Assembly (NCBI RefSeq): GCF_026210795.1
Contig: NC_089432.1
Coordinates: forward strand, 2,790,001 to 2,854,000
DNA: 64,000 nucleotides
Direction: 5' to 3'
DNA from: Rhizophagus irregularis
Lineage: Eukaryota > Glomeromycota > Glomeromycetes > Glomerales > Glomeraceae
The notes beneath the pieces were generated by a model. The model saw only the letters and a list, made by a program, of their open reading frames with translations, had not been told where the DNA came from and did not search any database. Positions within the stretch are counted from its first letter, which is position 1; the number at the start of each line of letters is the position of its first letter. The position numbers and the translations under genes were made by a program. This document shows, in pieces, positions 36,390-47,579 of this stretch.

Positions 36390-37559
36390 ATTTGGAAAAA
36401 GTGGAAATATAAATATGGATAATTTTATTTTGAAAAACAAATTAAAATGGATTCCTTATGATAAATTTAAAAATGCTGAATATCTTGATAAAGGAGGATT
36501 TGGTACTATATATAAAGCTAATTGGCTAAATAATAATGGATATAAAGAAGTAATTCTTAAATGTCATAATAATTTAAATGAAAATTTAAATGAGTTTTTA
36601 AATGAAGTATGATAATATATTATTTACTTTTTAGATTAAATATCTAAATTATAATTTATTTATACTAATACATTATTATTTTTTTATAGTGGAAATATCA
36701 CAAAAGTTGCTTAAGTTCAGATAAAATTATTTATTTTTATGGATTTACAAAAGATCCTAATACTTTGAAATATATGGTAGTAATGGATTGTGCAAATAAA
36801 GGTAATTTAAGAGGAAACTTAATGAGAGTAATCAAAAAAAAATGGAGTCAAAAATTATATATGTTATATGAAATTATTTCTGGACTTAATAATATACATG
36901 AACAAAATCTTATTCATTGTGATTTTCATGATGGCAATATTTTAGATCATAATTATGAAGATAATGATAAAATTTATGTTAGTGATTTAGGTTTATGTCG
37001 ACCTGTAAAATCATTTTTGAAAGAGCATAGTATTTATGGTGTATTACCATTTATGGCACCTGAAGTTTTAAGAGGCAAATCTTATACTCCAGCTAGTGAT
37101 ATTTATAGTTTTTCTATGATTATGTGGGAATTTACATCTGGTATACCACCATTTAACGATAAAGCACATGATATCCAACTTAGTTTAAGTATTTGTAAAG
37201 GTGAACGTCCTGAAATTATTGAAGATACTCCACAATGTTATGTAGATTTAATGAAAAGGTGTTGGGATGAAGACTCATTAAATAGGCCATCTTCTAAAGA
37301 AGTTTTAAGTATTATTGAAAATTGGATTTTTCGTTCTTCAGATAAGAAAATTAAAGATATTAATGAAGAATTAAAATACAATATTATGGAATTTATAAAT
37401 GCGCCAATTGGGCATAACAATAATCTTTCTAATGAGTCTCATCCACAGGCATATAATACAAGTCGCTTACTTGGTTTTACTAGTAAAGAATTGAATGAAA
37501 TTCTTGAAAGTAAAGATTCACCAGATTTGGATGATTGTATAGTTTTATTAGGTGTGTAA
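36390..37559 (+). CDS. TKL-like protein kinase, 5' end linked to microexon array
   Basis: Exons 36390-36606 and 36690-37559, GT/AG borders, one frame. An ATG exists at 36415, but the frame is open to the acceptor at 36389. The upstream codons read FGKSGNINMDNFI, which aligns with the WTSGNxDIDKFI motif of sister kinases, so translation probably starts further upstream. Kinase motifs: GGFGTIY Gly loop, VILKC (ATP-anchoring Lys), LIHCDFHDGNIL (HCD, so a non-RD kinase with the catalytic Asp kept), SDLG for DFG, MAPEVLRGKSYTPASDIYSF, and RCWDEDSLNRPSS. The tail has HPQAYNTSRLLGFTSKEL, as in sisters. A donor-like GTGTGTAA at 37551 and an AG at about 37628 could add a short last exon (DTKTVCFYKNL). 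It probably phosphorylates Ser/Thr; partners unknown. Confidence 0.75.
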
Positions 37560-38105
37560 TATAGTATATAAAAAGAATTAATTTGCAAATTATTTATGTG
37601 AGTTAACTTTATTTATTTAATTGTTTAGATACTAAAACAGTGTGTTTTTATAAGAATTTATAGTTTTTTTTTAGTGATATTTGATGTCATGCATTTAACA
37701 GAAATTGTTGTTTAGATTTATTTAAACACTAATAAGGCTAGAGTAGTAAAATATCTTACAAGATTCTTAGTTTGTAATTTAAATAATTCCTTTTTTTATA
37801 GCTTATCCAAGTATTAAATATTATATTCTCTTTTATTTTACTTAGAATTATTTAAACACTAAGACTAGAGTAGTAAATATTTTACAAGTTTCTTACTTTG
37901 CAATTTAAATAAATCTTTTTTTTATAACTTTTCCAGTTATTAGATAAATCATCAAAATAATAATATAAGTATAAAAAATCATTATCAATTCATAAAATTG
38001 AAAATTTTTATACTCATTTAAGTAGATAATTGTTTTTAATTTATATTGTCAACCTTTATTTTTAGTATTATTTAAAGAAAATTTCTCACTGGCAGTCATG
38101 TTGTG
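37560..38105. repeat. spacer with a ~130-bp tandem duplication
   Basis: Two direct copies, about 37713-37800 and 37843-37925, share AGAxTTATTTAAACACTAA, then CTAGAGTAGTAAAATAT and CAATTTAAATAA. Nothing else is recognised. It forms the 3' flank of the kinase gene. Confidence 0.6.
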
Positions 38106-38478
38106 TAGGGATCATGGTTATTAACCGGCCATGACTGGTTATGGCTGTGACCAATATCAGTTGGTCAAAGGCTTCTGACTGACTGTTTAACTGACCATTT
38201 AACCAATTATTTAGCCAAATTTATTCACTTAACACTTTTTTATGAACTTAATCAATAAAAAAAGTTAAATAACAACTTTTTTTTGATTAAATTACACTTT
38301 TTAATGTTTTTTCTTGATTAAAATTCATTAAAAAGAAAAAAGTGATCGGTTAAATGGTTGGTTAAATGGTTGGTTAAATGGTCAGAAAAACGGTTAGCCA
38401 AACTGGTCAGTTGGTCGAAGGCCCTTAACCAGTTATGACCAACTGATAACCAACCATGACCGACCATTGCCATCTCTA
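38106..38478. mobile_element. hAT-type MITE, 373 bp, 8-bp TSD
   Basis: Ends TAGGGATCATGGTTATTAAC and the inverse of TAGAGATGGCAATGGTCGGT, flanked by a perfect 8-bp ATGTTGTG at 38098-38105 and 38479-38486. Interior GGTTAAATGG/TGGTCAG repeats. Non-autonomous. A truncated relative lies at 44932. Confidence 0.9.
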
Positions 38479-38833
38479 ATGTTGTGTGTCAACTTTGTTA
38501 TGTACAATATTTTACTTTAATATATTTTTTGAATGAGATGAACAATCAGGGCGCTGGTAAATGCTAATTTTTATTTGTAATTGCTTTCAACTATTTGGAT
38601 TTATATTCCATGTAGTCTATATATATAAATAAAATGTAGTAAGATTAGAATGTTAATTATATTAAAATTTATTTATTCATTATTGCTGCTTTTTGTTTGG
38701 TAATACTACCAAATAAACTGTAAATTTTATTAATTAATATTTTTGTGATTTACATAATATTCAATTATATCTCTTCAATAAATCTAAAAAAAATAATTAT
38801 GGAATATATAATGAAAATTTATTATTATATAAT

Positions 38834-40943
38834 TTATTCATTTAATTTATATTTAGCATTTTGATATCCTTGTTCAGCAGATTTTTTAAACAAACAAATT
38901 GCTTGACTTATATCTTTTTTAATTCCCATTCCATCTTTATAAAAAAAAGCAAGATTATATTGAGCCAAATAATTTCCTAAATCTGTAGCCTTTTTATATA
39001 ATTCAAATGATTTCTGATAATCAATATTAGTTCCAATTCCTTTTTTATAACACCATCCTAAATTACATATTCCAAGTAAATTTCCTAAACTTGCTGACAT
39101 TTGAAATAATTCAAATGCTTTTTGATCATTAATAAGAACCCCAATTCCATAAAGATAACAATTTCCTAGATTATAAAGTCCACGTGCACTTTCTAAATTT
39201 GCAGCCTTTTGATAAAATTCAAATGCTTTTAGTTGATTAGCAAAGGTTCCAATTCCTTTTTCATAACAATAACCTAAACTAGTTATTCCAAATGTATTAT
39301 TTAAATTTGAAGACTTTTGATATAATTCAAATGCTTTTTGTTCATCAACATTAATTTCAATTCCAAAATAATTAAATACTCCAAGTAAAAAAATAGAATC
39401 AGAATTTTCCTGATTATTAAGTAACCAATTATAAATTTCTTGTGAGGATACATTATGATTATCAAGATATTTAACAACTTTACATTTTCTCATTTTTATT
39501 TCTATATTTTCAAAAAGAGAAATTATTTCAACAACCATTATTTCAAAATCATTCATGATTAGATCTGATGAAATTGAAGGATCTATTTCATTTATATCAA
39601 TCCTACTAAAATTTTGAATAATTTGAGATATTTGTAAATTATTATTAATTACGTTTTCAGAAATTTCATTATAATCGTTTAATTGAATTTCTGAAATAAT
39701 TGTATTTAATTTCATAACAACCTGATTGATAGTTGGACGATTATCTGGTTCATTATTCCAGCAATCTAAAATATAATAAAATAAACTTTTATAAATATTG
39801 TTATTTTAAAATAATATATAATAATTAAATTTAATTAGTATATTTACCAGTATATATTTTTATGTAATCTTTAGGTGTATTGAGAGTGGGCTTCTCTCTA
39901 AGACCTTGTAATATTTCCATAGCCAAACCAACATCATATGGCTCATTACAAAAAGGTGGACGTCCACTAGAAATTTCCCATAAGAGTATGCCAATACTGT
40001 ATATATCACTCTTTTTGCTTAATGTATATATTTGTAATTGATTATTGCTATCTCTTCTATTAAAAATTTGTGGATCGATATAAGTAACCATTCCGAACAA
40101 TTTTGATTGAACATTAGATAATTCTTCAATCCTTTCTGATAATCCAAAATCAGTCAATTTGATGGTATTCTTATTAACTAATATATTATTTGAGTGCTAT
40201 TATTAAATATAATATGTATTAGATACTATAATCTTGCAGTATAATTTAATATAATATAAATTTAATAAATAACCTACCAAATTACGATGTACGATTTCTT
40301 TATCATGTAAGTATGATATTGCATTAGATAATTGAAATGCCAAATTTAATTTATCATTCCAAGTGAGGTTTTCAAAGTATTCACTTAAATAGTATCGAAG
40401 GGTACCATTGTCGGCATATTCCATCACTAACAAATATCTTTTTGAATCATCACTTTGGATTTCTTTTGAAAGAAAAAAAAATTATTTTAGATTTTTTTTC
40501 ATATGCGTATAATATGTATATATTTTTTAAAAATATTTGTAATATCGCACCTGATGTAATACCATAAAAGCGAATTATATTTTCATGAAAATCCATTTCA
40601 CGATGAAGTTTAAGCTAAAAAATAAATGAAATTATAAATTAGAAACATAATTTATTATAATACTTCATAAGAAATAAATACTAATAATCATATAAATTAC
40701 TTCATTAACAATTTCTTTGGTAATGGTATCAAAATTAAAAAAAAGTTTTAACGCTAAATAATTATGAGAATTATTCCAATTTGCACGATATACTTTTCCA
40801 AATCTTCCAAGACCAATTCCTTGAATATTATTAAAATATTTATAATCATAATATTTAATTTGTTTTTTTACAATAGATTCTTCAATCCAATTAATCCACT
40901 CCTTTGAATTATCAATAAATTTAATTTCAGTGTTATTAGACAT
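38834..40943 (-). CDS. kinase-like (pseudokinase) + Sel1 repeat protein, five exons
   Basis: Exons (minus): 40943-40701, 40614-40551, 40462-40278, 40196-39848, 39765-38834. Phases 0,1,0,1, no stop, 590 aa. N-terminal kinase fold: IGLGRFGKVYRANW, LALKLFF lysine, FYGIT, YLLVMEYADNGTLRYYL, then IVHRNL where the catalytic Asp is Asn (N163). DFG is kept (D180), YIDPQIF replaces APE, and SDIYSIGILLWEISSGRPPF follows. Residues about 390-590 are Sel1-like repeats (KAFELYQKSSNLNNTFGITS and relatives, five or more units), superhelical scaffolds for protein binding. Loss of the HRD Asp suggests a catalytically weak or dead signalling scaffold. The same exon phases occur in the three sister genes of this window. 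38487-38833 upstream on this strand is plain spacer. Confidence 0.85.
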
Positions 40944-42303
40944 CGTAAATATCAAATTTTTTACTGTGGAAGTTAATTTACGTCAAAAAGGTTAAAAAGA
41001 TTTAAGAAAAAAAAAAAAGAAAAAAAGAAATTTTATTCCGTTTATAGTTAGTAGAACATGAACACATTCCAAAAAAATAAATTTTGTGTAATTTGTTAAG
41101 TCAGCAAGAAAAAAAATTATGAGTAACAACGTCCTACGTCACACAGATCGTTATGGCCTGCATTTGGTTACATTTGAAAATCTGGGACACAGATCGGAAT
41201 TTTCATACAATTTATTCGGCTTAAAGTCATATTTTAATATTCTAGTATTCTTAAAAATTTTAATATTTAATTTTTTTCCAATAAATGTTTTAAAATTCTA
41301 AAAAAAAAAAATATTAAACTTAATTTATCTGTTATAGCGTAAATGCATATCTTCATAATCTTCATAAGAAAGTGATGATTGCCTTGATAAATTTAATTTA
41401 TAAGTCCATTTATGCGGACAGAAAATAAAAGTCATTTGATTAGACAATTTATTAAAAATCTGTCATGTAGCCGGAGTAAAATATCTGATATAAAACAAAA
41501 AAATAAAATAATCAAGTGATATAAAAGTGAATTTGAAATATTAGCAAAAATTTTGATTATTTAAAAGAAAAATGTTGACAATATATTGTTCCAATAGACA
41601 TTTTGTTATAGGATTAAGAGTACAAAGTTTTAATAAAAAAAAAATAACAAAAGAGTAAAAAAAAACTAATGCTCAAATTATGATGATATTGACACAACTG
41701 ATATAATCATAATAGAGATTTTTAATAAACATGTAAAACTTTAAAACTTAAGGTTTAAACATCCCGCGTAAATTTGGTAATTCATTTTTAATTATTATGT
41801 AATTTTTATTTTCTTTCATAAAAAATATATTAATATAATAATTGAATATTCTTTATTTCAAATTTATTCATAAATAAACAATATTTATGCTCAAGTAAAT
41901 AAAAATACCAATTCAGTTTTATTCATTAATTAGGTTTAAATCAGAAATGTAACGGAAAATTGGTTCCAGATTGTCTGAAATTTTTATTTCAAATTTGATT
42001 TAATTTTTACAAACGATTGTTTATGCTTTCATCAGTAAGAATTTTAAAATTATAAATAATTTATACGATAATCTATTCAATTATAACTAAGAATTTTGGA
42101 AGATGTCTCAAATCTAAAAATGATATTAAAGGGCGGTAATGCAGATCAATAAATCGGAAAAAATACGGCCCGGAAACAAATTAAATGATCACCTGGATTG
42201 TGCAATGATCGGAGTAATTTCCGCTTTTGATTTCTCATTATAAATATAAAAAAAAAATTTTATTTTTCTTTTTTTTTAAATACTTATATTACAAAAATAA
42301 CTA
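40944..42303. other. divergent intergenic region
   Basis: 1.36 kb between the minus-strand kinase-Sel1 gene and the plus-strand kinase, so it should hold both promoters. No motif, repeat pair or RNA gene could be supported. The small frame at 41119-41301 has no known features. Confidence 0.4.
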
Positions 42304-43854
42304 ATGGAACCCGAATTTAGTAAATTAAATATCTCAGGTGGAAATTCTAATTACAAAAATTGTTCATATTGTAATAATCCCTTTACTGAAGAATTATGGT
42401 GTAAAGAATGTGACCCATTTAGAATAATGGAAGGATGGACCAGCGGAAATTCTGATATTGATAAATTTATAAAAGATACAATGTGTAAGCCGAAAAATTA
42501 TAGTCGTGATTATGATAATTATTCATTTCTTGAATGGGTACCATTTGATAGATTTACAGATATAAAAGAAATTGGTGAAGGTGGATTTTCCAAAGTATAT
42601 TCTGCAACTTGGATTAATGGTAAATCATATTATGACGAAAAAAGTGATGGAAGTTGGAAAAAATTAGAACCTGAATCTATGGAAATTGCTTTGAAAAGGT
42701 TAAATGGATCACAGAATATGTCAGATAAATATTTAAATGAAGTACGTTTTTATACTATTTTGTATCTTATTTAATTTATTTCATTTGGGTGTTTAATAGT
42801 ATTAAATTATTTTATTTTAAATTTATTAAAATATAGCTTAAAATACATTGGGAAATTTCTAACAAAAGTGGATTATCATTTTATGGATTAACTAAAGACC
42901 CAGAAACTAAAGAATTTATGATGATTATAGAATTTGCTAGTAAAGGAAATTTGAGAAATGTTCTTTCAAATAACTTTAGTAACATTATGTGGGAATGTAA
43001 AATTAAATATTTAATGTATATATTAGTTGACTTAAAACAATTACATAAATTAGGATATTGCCATAAAGATTTTCATAGTGGGAATATTTTACAAACTGTT
43101 GTTACTTTTATTTCAGACTTCGGATTATCTGGACCAGCAAATGAACAAAAATCAGATGATAAAGTAGTATATGGAGTAATGCCATATATTGCACCAGAAG
43201 TCTTAAACGGAGAACCATATACATCATCATCCGATATTTATAGTCTAGGTGTAATTATGGCTGAATTATCATCAGGAAAACCACCTTTTTACAATAAAAA
43301 ACATGATTTAAGTTTAGCATTAGCCATATGTAATGGACTCAGACCAGAATTTGGAAAAGGAACTCCTGAATTTTATAAGAAATTAGCTTATAAATGCATG
43401 AGTGCCAATCCAAATGAAAGACCAGCAGCTGAAGAATTAAAAAAAATATTTGGTTTCTGGGATAGTTTTATTACAGGTAGTGAAAATAATAAAGAAAAAT
43501 ACGGTTATAAAGGAAAAGAAATTAAAGCAGCATTTGAAGAAGCTGATAAAGAAATACCAAACATCTCAACTTCGTATGAAAAGAATTCTGATGCTGTATA
43601 TACCAGTAGAGCGTTTACATTTAGCGATTTATTACCAAAACCCGTTAATTCATCCATTATTACTTCATATGTTAATAATGAAGGTATTTTCTATTTTATT
43701 TAAAAATTTTATTTTTACTTGAATAATTATTAATTTTATTATTTCAATAGTTAGTGACTCTCAATTAATCGACTTGGAAGTGTCTAATTCAATACAATTA
43801 AAAGGCACTATAGATATTGACGATGAAAGTAAGATTGATTATTTAGTGAATTAA
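42304..43854 (+). CDS. zinc-ribbon TKL-like protein kinase, three exons
   Basis: Exons 42304-42741, 42837-43683, 43751-43854, GT/AG, unbroken, 462 aa. The N-terminus has a CxxC...WCxxC zinc-ribbon-like segment (CSYCNNPFTEELWCKEC) and WTSGNSDIDKFIKDT, then EWVPFDRF. Kinase core: IGEGGFSKVYSATW, IALKRLNGSQ lysine, FYGLTKDPETKEFMMII, CHKDFHSGNIL (HKD), ISDFGLSGP, YIAPEVLNGEPYTSSSDIYS, and KCMSANPNERPAAEELKK. The tail has DAVYTSRAFTFSDLLP and a short acidic last exon (VSDSQLIDLEVSNSIQLKG). All catalytic residues are present apart from Arg to Lys in HRD, so it is probably active. The start is the only Met before the zinc ribbon. It serves as the intact reference for the decayed kinases at 6.8-9.2 and 13.1-15.4 kb. 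Confidence 0.9.
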
Positions 43855-43959
43855 ATATTATTTATTTATAAGTTATAGTATAACAGTATAATTGGTAACT
43901 TAATTCCTTGTAATCTTATGATAAAATTAAGTGACTTAAAAAATTTTATATTCATATAC

Positions 43960-44400
43960 ATATATATTAATAAACTTATGCATGTTTAAAGTTAATATAT
44001 ACTGTATAATTATTTGTAAAATTCTGGTATTATAGCCTACCAGCTGTAAACAAAGAATTTAGTTATTTGAATATTAGTATGTAAAACAAAACTAAAAATT
44101 TAACATAGAATATGATAAAAATAATAAATAATTCCATTATTATTTAATTATAAGATAACCTATTAACTTATGAGCTAAATTATTCAATAAAATTTTTATA
44201 TAATATGGTTAGTTTGTGTATTATGTATTATATATAGGTTTATTTATAGATAAGTATTTAAATTATTTTGCAAATAAAAATTTGATATTTCAACTTGTTT
44301 AATATACCCTCAGATTCCTTGATACTATTTATTTCAGATTCTTCAGAGCTATATACTACCAGAAATTAGTTTATTATATTGCCAATGAACATACTATATA
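43960..44400 (-). pseudogene. degraded second copy of the microexon-array start
   Basis: The reverse strand resembles 33160-33530. An exon reading SSEESEINSIKESE ends at 44308 with G before GTATATT. After about 130 nt comes TTTAG-CTC (44172-44174) followed by ATAAGT, the same triplet as the first unit of the array but with a mutated donor. Further on ACAG-CTG-GTAGGC (triplet 44041-44043) matches the second unit (ATAG-TTG-GTAAGT), with ATAACTAAATTC as branch-like motif. No further units follow. The flank on the upstream side also matches (TCACAGTAATGATAA) and is split by the MITE at 44430. Confidence 0.65.
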
Positions 44401-44429
44401 TATGATTTTTACTTTTATCATTACTGTGA

Positions 44430-44779
44430 TAGGGATTGGAACCAGTTAAGATGGTTAACCGGTTAAAACTATATTTACCATAATTCTAGTCAGATTTATA
44501 TAATGCAGCCCAGAAATATGTAAATTGCGGCCACGTGTTCCTAAACTTGAAGTTTTAATGCCGAATTATTTTCTATTTATTTATAATAATTTTAGTGATA
44601 CATAGTCTTCCTATAACTAAATATGCAAATAAAATCAAAAATTGGTACAATTTGCAGTAAAAAAAGTTTTTAAAATATTTTTAATATTAACCAGTTATTA
44701 ACCGGTTATTAACCGGTTAAGACCCTTGGTTAACCGGTTTTTAACTGGTTAAGGTTTTTTTGGACGGTTCCAATCCCTA
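44430..44779. mobile_element. hAT-type MITE, 350 bp, 8-bp TSD
   Basis: Perfect 14-bp ends TAGGGATTGGAACC and the inverse GGTTCCAATCCCTA. A perfect 8-bp duplication TACTGTGA lies at 44422-44429 and 44780-44787. The interior carries AACCGGTTA repeats. It interrupts the TCACAGTA sequence shared by the two copies of the array 5' region, so it arrived after that duplication. Confidence 0.9.
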
Positions 44780-44931
44780 TACTGTGAGATCAGCACACAA
44801 AAAATAAGTTGCTATAATTTCTAATATTCCATTTTCCCATGATTTCCTAGTATCAAAATTGGTAAAATAATCTTTATTCTTCAAGTGAATAAAATCCTAT
44901 AAAAGCACTTTCTAATTTTATCAGTTGCCAG

Positions 44932-44965
44932 TAGAGATGACAATGGTCAGTCATGGTCGGAAAAG
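44932..44965. mobile_element. truncated hAT MITE end
   Basis: TAGAGATGACAATGGTCAGT followed by CATGGTCGG closely matches the right terminus (inverse) of the 38106-38478 element. No second end is present, so this is a solo fragment. The remaining spacer to 45083 is featureless. Confidence 0.65.
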
Positions 44966-45083
44966 GGGATACTGCTAAATATACGTCACAATCTGTATGT
45001 TCAGTTCTTTTCAAACGGTTAATTAAAAATTATTATTTAAATAATTTTACTTTAATTAATAATTAGACGATTTTAGAGATTAT

Positions 45084-47567
45084 TTAATCAAATTCAACCC
45101 TATCAAATTTTAACTTTTTAAATTTATCCTCTTTAATGTCGAGCCTATTTTTTATATCATTCAGACTATTGAAGGGGCGTTTTCCTTGTTCAATACGGAT
45201 ATCGTTAAATCCAATATGTTTGAGTGATTCAACAGGTGCTGAATTAAAATATATTTTTCGTTTGCTAAGTAAAAGAATAGAGAATGCATTAGCAGATATT
45301 ATAATAAAAAAAAGGAATTCCAAATTTTGCAAACATACCAGATGCAAATTGTGCTCGACTTGCATATGTATATCCATAAAATTCTTGCATTTTTTCCATA
45401 GATACTAATGCGCTATTTGGTCTATCACTTATAGAAAGGTTGTCTTTCTGATCTGCATTTGTTAAGAATAACAAAACCCAATTTGGGTCAATTTTCTCCA
45501 TATTTTCAGTAACCTTATTACATAAGAAAGTTATTCGTTAACCCAACAATTTTAACGATTTGTATGTATACTTTATATATAAAGCAATGTTGTTACCTTT
45601 TTATACTCATTATCGAATAAATCTTGATTAATGATAAGCTTTGAAGTAGTAGTTAGTTTAGCTTGCAGAGCTAAACAAATTTCAGATTCTGAACTTCCAT
45701 CTTTAAGAAGCACAAAGACATCCCAGGTAGTGCTTCGACCCGGATGAAAACCGTCATCCGGATTACACAAAAAAAAAATCTGGATTATATCTGGATTGAC
45801 CCGGATTTTGAATCCGGATCAGATAATCCGGATAGAAACCGGAAACCGGATTGGATTTACAAATGATCGGCAATAATTCTGGCCAGAATTCATAACGCCG
45901 GCCAGAATTACAAATTGTGTAACATTAAATTTTCATGCCAGCCAATAAAAAATTTTTTGCCCGGTGGCTAAACTATTTTCCCGGTGTCACGTGCGTGATG
46001 TTAATTTTGGCCAGAATTACAAATTTGGCCAAAATTATCCAAGACCACGAAATTTACATAATTCCAATTTCATTAAATACTTTTCTTTAAAACAATTTCA
46101 TATTATTTCAGCATTTCTCAGACTATTGTTTTACATTTCTTTGTAAATTAACTAATTATGAAATTTTAAACAAGATATTTTTATATACAGCTAAAGATTA
46201 CTATAAATAGATGTGTTGGGTTAGTAAGGCAATTTTTTAAGGATTTGTTTCTTCTTTCAAAAATTAAAGAATCATTTGAATCAAATTACATAACACTAGT
46301 TTTAATTTTTAAAAAAAGTTGTTATAATTATATAAATTTATAATATTGAACAATTTTTCATTTTAAAACAATAATTATTATTTTGTTGTAGCAAAAATAA
46401 TATAAAGTTTTTTTTCTTTTGAACATTTGAATGTGAAATCTAAAATTATTTGTTATTTGTTAATGTATAAATTTAAATAAACAAATCTGATACAAACTTC
46501 AATAAATAAATTATAATTGAAAAATCTTCTTAAACTTACTGTATTAAAAAGTTTAATAACAAATATAAATTTAATAAATTTTAATAAAAAAATTGGTATT
46601 AGGCGCAAAAATAATTAGCCATAATATTATTTAGATATAGATCTTTATGGATCAGCAAAATTATTATTAATAAAAAAAAAAATAATAAAAATTTCATCCA
46701 GATTCCGGGTCAAACCGGATATTTTTCATCCGGTTTATAATCCGGATGAAACCCGTGAAAATCCGGATATCCGAAAAAAAAAAATCCGGATCAATCCGGA
46801 TTGATCCGGATACGGGTCGAGGCACTAATCCCAGGGTGCTCCAGCAGCATTAAGAAAGATACAACCAGTGTATTTCTTGGTATCATCAAGTAAATCAAGG
46901 TCGAAATAACCATTTCTCATTTCTGTCAAGTTTACATATTTCGCTTTTTGTTTCTCGTAAGTTTTAGTGGCTAAATTATATTAAATTTGAGTTTGAATTT
47001 GATGCGACATTTAAAAACTAAAACTTAATTACCTGGATATCGATGTAGTAATTTGTACAATTTGATATCTTTAGTTTTAGGTAAGACAACTTCAAAATTC
47101 GGAAATTCATGCGAGAATTCCGCACCCTTTAAAAGTGTCTTCAAATTAATTTTCTCATATCCTAGTAAACGAAAAAGACTGAGGCGCAATGCCAAGAATT
47201 TGGCATTAAAGTCTTCAAAATTCTGCCAATTATTTGGATCATCATATTGTAACATGGGTTTCCAATGCATCATCAACAATTCAGGGTCAGTGGAATATTC
47301 AGCGATTGCATATACCCATAGGTAAGGTAAACGAATAAGGTAGTGTGCTTTTGCCGGAACCAGGTTCACAAATCCCATTGAAACAAGATCTCTATAGGTT
47401 AGAAATTTTCCTAATTCGTGGTCCTCAACTTTCACATTCTCTTTTTTAGCCGCTTCCATTTTACCAACTGGAAGACCCAAAATGGCCTTTGCGAGAGGTA
47501 CTGACAAAGAATTTGAAAAATTATCAAGTTGATATTTATTTACAATCCTATGTTTGACGTGTTCCAT
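45084..47567 (-). pseudogene. Crinkler-type effector C-terminal region, broken
   Basis: Exon pieces (minus): 47567-47033, 46970-46828, 45727-45597, 45513-45339, 45264-45084. The first reads MEHVKHRIVNKYQLDN, AKAHYLIRLPYLWVYAIAEY and FRLLGYEKINLKTLL, typical of the helical middle of Crinkler (CRN) proteins. The later ones (DVFVLLKDGSSESEICLALQ with AKLT next, NWVLLFLTNADQ, YGYTYASRAQFAS) resemble the REase-like PD-(D/E)xK nuclease domain of this family. Breaks: a 1100-bp hAT element inside the second coding exon; exon lengths imply a 1-nt deletion in an A-run at the start of the last exon (about 45255-45260); and the frame upstream of the first Met is cut off by unrelated kinase-type sequence at about 47585. 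The N-terminal ubiquitin-like and P-loop parts are missing. Not functional as it stands. Confidence 0.75.
45728..46827. mobile_element. hAT-type non-autonomous element, 1100 bp, 8-bp TSD
   Basis: Ends TAGTGCTTCGACCCGGAT and the inverse of TAGTGCCTCGACCCGTAT. A perfect 8-bp duplication ATCCCAGG lies at 45720-45727 and 46828-46835. Subterminal regions are dense in ATCCGGAT motifs, probable transposase-binding repeats. The centre has GGCCAGAATTA and GGTGTCACGTG motifs shared with elements at 22.6 and 32.6 kb, then AT-rich filler. No transposase frame. It sits in the coding sequence of the Crinkler gene. Confidence 0.92.
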
Positions 47568-47579
47568 AACTTTTCCGAT

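Noticed and set aside
44978-45408. Plus-strand frame at 45136-45408
   Set aside because: Antisense to the last Crinkler exons; no independent support.
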